DNA from: Croceicoccus pelagius
Lineage (GTDB): Bacteria > Pseudomonadota > Alphaproteobacteria > Sphingomonadales > Sphingomonadaceae
Direction: 5' to 3'
Assembly (NCBI RefSeq): GCF_001661915.1
Contig: NZ_LYWY01000003.1
Coordinates: forward strand, 1 to 34,541
DNA length: 34,541 bases
Shown: positions 33,198-34,541 of the stretch, piece by piece
How the letters are laid out: every line of letters begins with the position of its first letter
Position numbering within the stretch: the stretch's first letter is position 1
Position numbers and translations under genes: made by a program
The notes under the pieces: model-generated
Told to the model about the DNA's origin: nothing
Databases searched by the model: none
What the model saw: only the letters and a program-made list of their open reading frames with translations

Positions 33198-34253
33198 ATG
33201 AAGGAGCCGCCCGTGGAACAGATTATTCGCATAGGGATGGATACGTCAAAGAACGTTTTTCAACTGCACGGTGTCAATTCGGCAGAACAGCCGGTCTTGC
33301 GCAAGAAGCTGACGCGCCGGGAGATGGTCCGGTTTTTCGAGAAGTTGCCACCGACTGTCGTCGCCATCGAGGCCTGCGGCAGCGCGCACCACTGGGCGCG
33401 TCTTCTCGGTTCGTATGGTCACGAAGTGAGGTTGATCGCACCGCAACTAGCAAAACCTTACGTCAAGCGCGGCAAGAATGATGCGGCCGATGCAGAAGCG
33501 CTATGCGAGGCGATGAGCCGCCCCACAATGCGGTTTGTGCCGGCTAAGAGCGTAGAGCAGCAGGCCGCCCTCATGCTCATAGCGATGCGTACCAGGCTCA
33601 TTCAGAAACGCACGCAGCTCGCCAACACCATCCGTGGCTTTGCGGCAGAGTTCGGAGTTACCGCAGCAACGGGCATGTGCCGGATCGAGCCCCTGCTCGA
33701 ACGCATCGCGGCGGACGAGGCGATCCCGGAACTGGCACGGGAATTATTTGCGCTTCATGGCAGGGAATATTCGCAGCTCCTGATGGAAATCGAGCGGGTC
33801 GAAGCCCAGGTCATGGAATGGCACCGCAATGACGAATGTAGCCAACGGCTCGCAAAAATTCCCGGCGTCGGCCCAATCGGCGCCTCATTGCTAATGATGA
33901 AAACCCCAGACCCGCAACAGTTTAAATCCGGGCGAGACTTTGCGGCCTGGATCGGTTTGACACCCCGCGATCATTCGACTGCCGGCAAAGTCAGGCTCGG
34001 GGTCATTACACGAGCCGGTGATGAGCTCTTGCGCAGTACACTCGTGGTAGGAGCCACCGCCGTTGTTCAGCACGTCCGCCGTACTGGAGGCAAGAATGCC
34101 TCTGTCTGGCTCTTGGGATTGCTCGAACGCAAGAAGCCCAAACTCGTTGCGGTGGCGCTCGCCAACAAGATCGCGAGAATCGCCTGGAAACTGATGGTGA
34201 GCGGTGAGCAATATCGAAGAGCAGAACTATCGCCGCCGGCAGTGGCAGCGTGA
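33198..34253 (+). CDS. IS110/IS1111-family transposase (DEDD, RNA-guided type)
   Basis: A 351-residue recombinase. The RuvC-like domain begins IRIGMDTSKNVFQLHG (first Asp), then VVAIEACGSAHHWARLL (Glu) and KRGKNDAADAEALCEA (Asp-Asp), completing the DEDD set. The C-terminal Tnp domain shows KIPGVGPIGASLLMM and AAWIGLTPRDHSTAGKVRLG, the latter with a serine in the usual catalytic segment. IS110 proteins act with an element-encoded bridge RNA that specifies donor and target. Length is normal and the frame is intact. The start at 33198 may be one or more codons later (33216). Confidence 0.93.
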   Translation: MKEPPVEQIIRIGMDTSKNVFQLHGVNSAEQPVLRKKLTRREMVRFFEKLPPTVVAIEACGSAHHWARLLGSYGHEVRLIAPQLAKPYVKRGKNDAADAEALCEAMSRPTMRFVPAKSVEQQAALMLIAMRTRLIQKRTQLANTIRGFAAEFGVTAATGMCRIEPLLERIAADEAIPELARELFALHGREYSQLLMEIERVEAQVMEWHRNDECSQRLAKIPGVGPIGASLLMMKTPDPQQFKSGRDFAAWIGLTPRDHSTAGKVRLGVITRAGDELLRSTLVVGATAVVQHVRRTGGKNASVWLLGLLERKKPKLVAVALANKIARIAWKLMVSGEQYRRAELSPPAVAA

Positions 34254-34541
34254 GAGATTGGCTAGGCACGATGAGCAGCCGTTTGCTATCGTACTGAGCT
34301 GATGCCAAATCTTGCAGGAATTGAGCAGATGGTGCGATCGATCGATCCAAGGCGTGTGGCATTCCATCGGCACCAATGGCCGTTCGAGGCCGCTGAGGTG
34401 TTTGGAACTCATGCTGCGGAAACCATCTTGGCCAGCGACCATGTGCGGTCGCACCCACAGGCCGGACATATGGACGCAAGCGATCCGATCAAATTCTCCG
34501 CACAGCCCTTGCAAGAGGGAGCCGTCCACATATGGTGCCGG
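34254..34541. other. Non-coding 3' region of the IS110 element and window end
   Basis: About 288 bases with no gene. Much of it is likely the IS110 right end, where IS1111-type elements carry their bridge RNA; several short inverted repeats are visible but no fold can be fixed by eye. The final nine bases (34533-34541) equal part of the IS3 end at 470-495, so another copy may begin here. Confidence 0.4.

Overview
The window looks like chromosomal or plasmid accessory DNA from an alphaproteobacterium, most likely a sphingomonad (Sphingomonadales, Erythrobacter- or Sphingomonas-like). This rests on the GC-rich, alphaproteobacterial-style proteins, a Usg-family protein, CTTG-N17/18-type heat-shock promoters, a ROSE-like leader on hsp20 and an outer-membrane TonB receptor. 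No rRNA, tRNA or CRISPR array was seen. All family assignments come from reading the sequence; no database search was run.

Layout. (1) 1-4240 is mobile-element and scar DNA: a partial IS3-family element at the left edge, a truncated unknown gene cut by a complete IS21-family element (1163-3678, perfect 60-bp inverted ends), then a small two-gene unit with an MbcA/ParS-like antitoxin. (2) 4358-7620 is a Fur-boxed TonB receptor plus PepSY membrane protein operon. (3) 7821-12832 is a protein quality-control block: usg and a small gene diverging from groES-groEL, then a DUF465 gene, hsp20 with its own heat-shock promoter and putative RNA thermometer, and a membrane-anchored HtrA protease. (4) 13458-22505 holds envelope and transport genes: an unusual methyltransferase/anti-sigma-like chimera, small membrane proteins, TerC, an APC amino-acid permease broken by an amber codon, an orphan TatA, CorA and a frameshifted SLC13-type permease. 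(5) 22686-26708 is a PepSY / response regulator / histidine kinase operon and a divergent CDP-glycerol glycerophosphotransferase-like gene. (6) 27000-30277 carries an MreB-like protein, Rnk, a PilZ protein and an HPP membrane protein. (7) 30408-32900 is a nitric-oxide detoxification module: flavohaemoglobin, a DUF1971 protein and a group III truncated haemoglobin, divergent from an NsrR-type regulator with two NsrR-like operators between them. (8) 33198-34541 is an IS110-family transposase with long non-coding flanks.

Read together, the window resembles an IS-bounded stress-tolerance island: iron uptake, a chaperonin/sHsp/protease set, metal and ion transport, envelope signalling and NO defence. 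Two transporters carry single disabling lesions, which suggests part of the cargo is decaying. The most unusual items are the methyltransferase/anti-sigma chimera, the ROSE-type leader on hsp20, and the co-location of a second-looking groESL (no GGM tail) with hsp20 and htrA.
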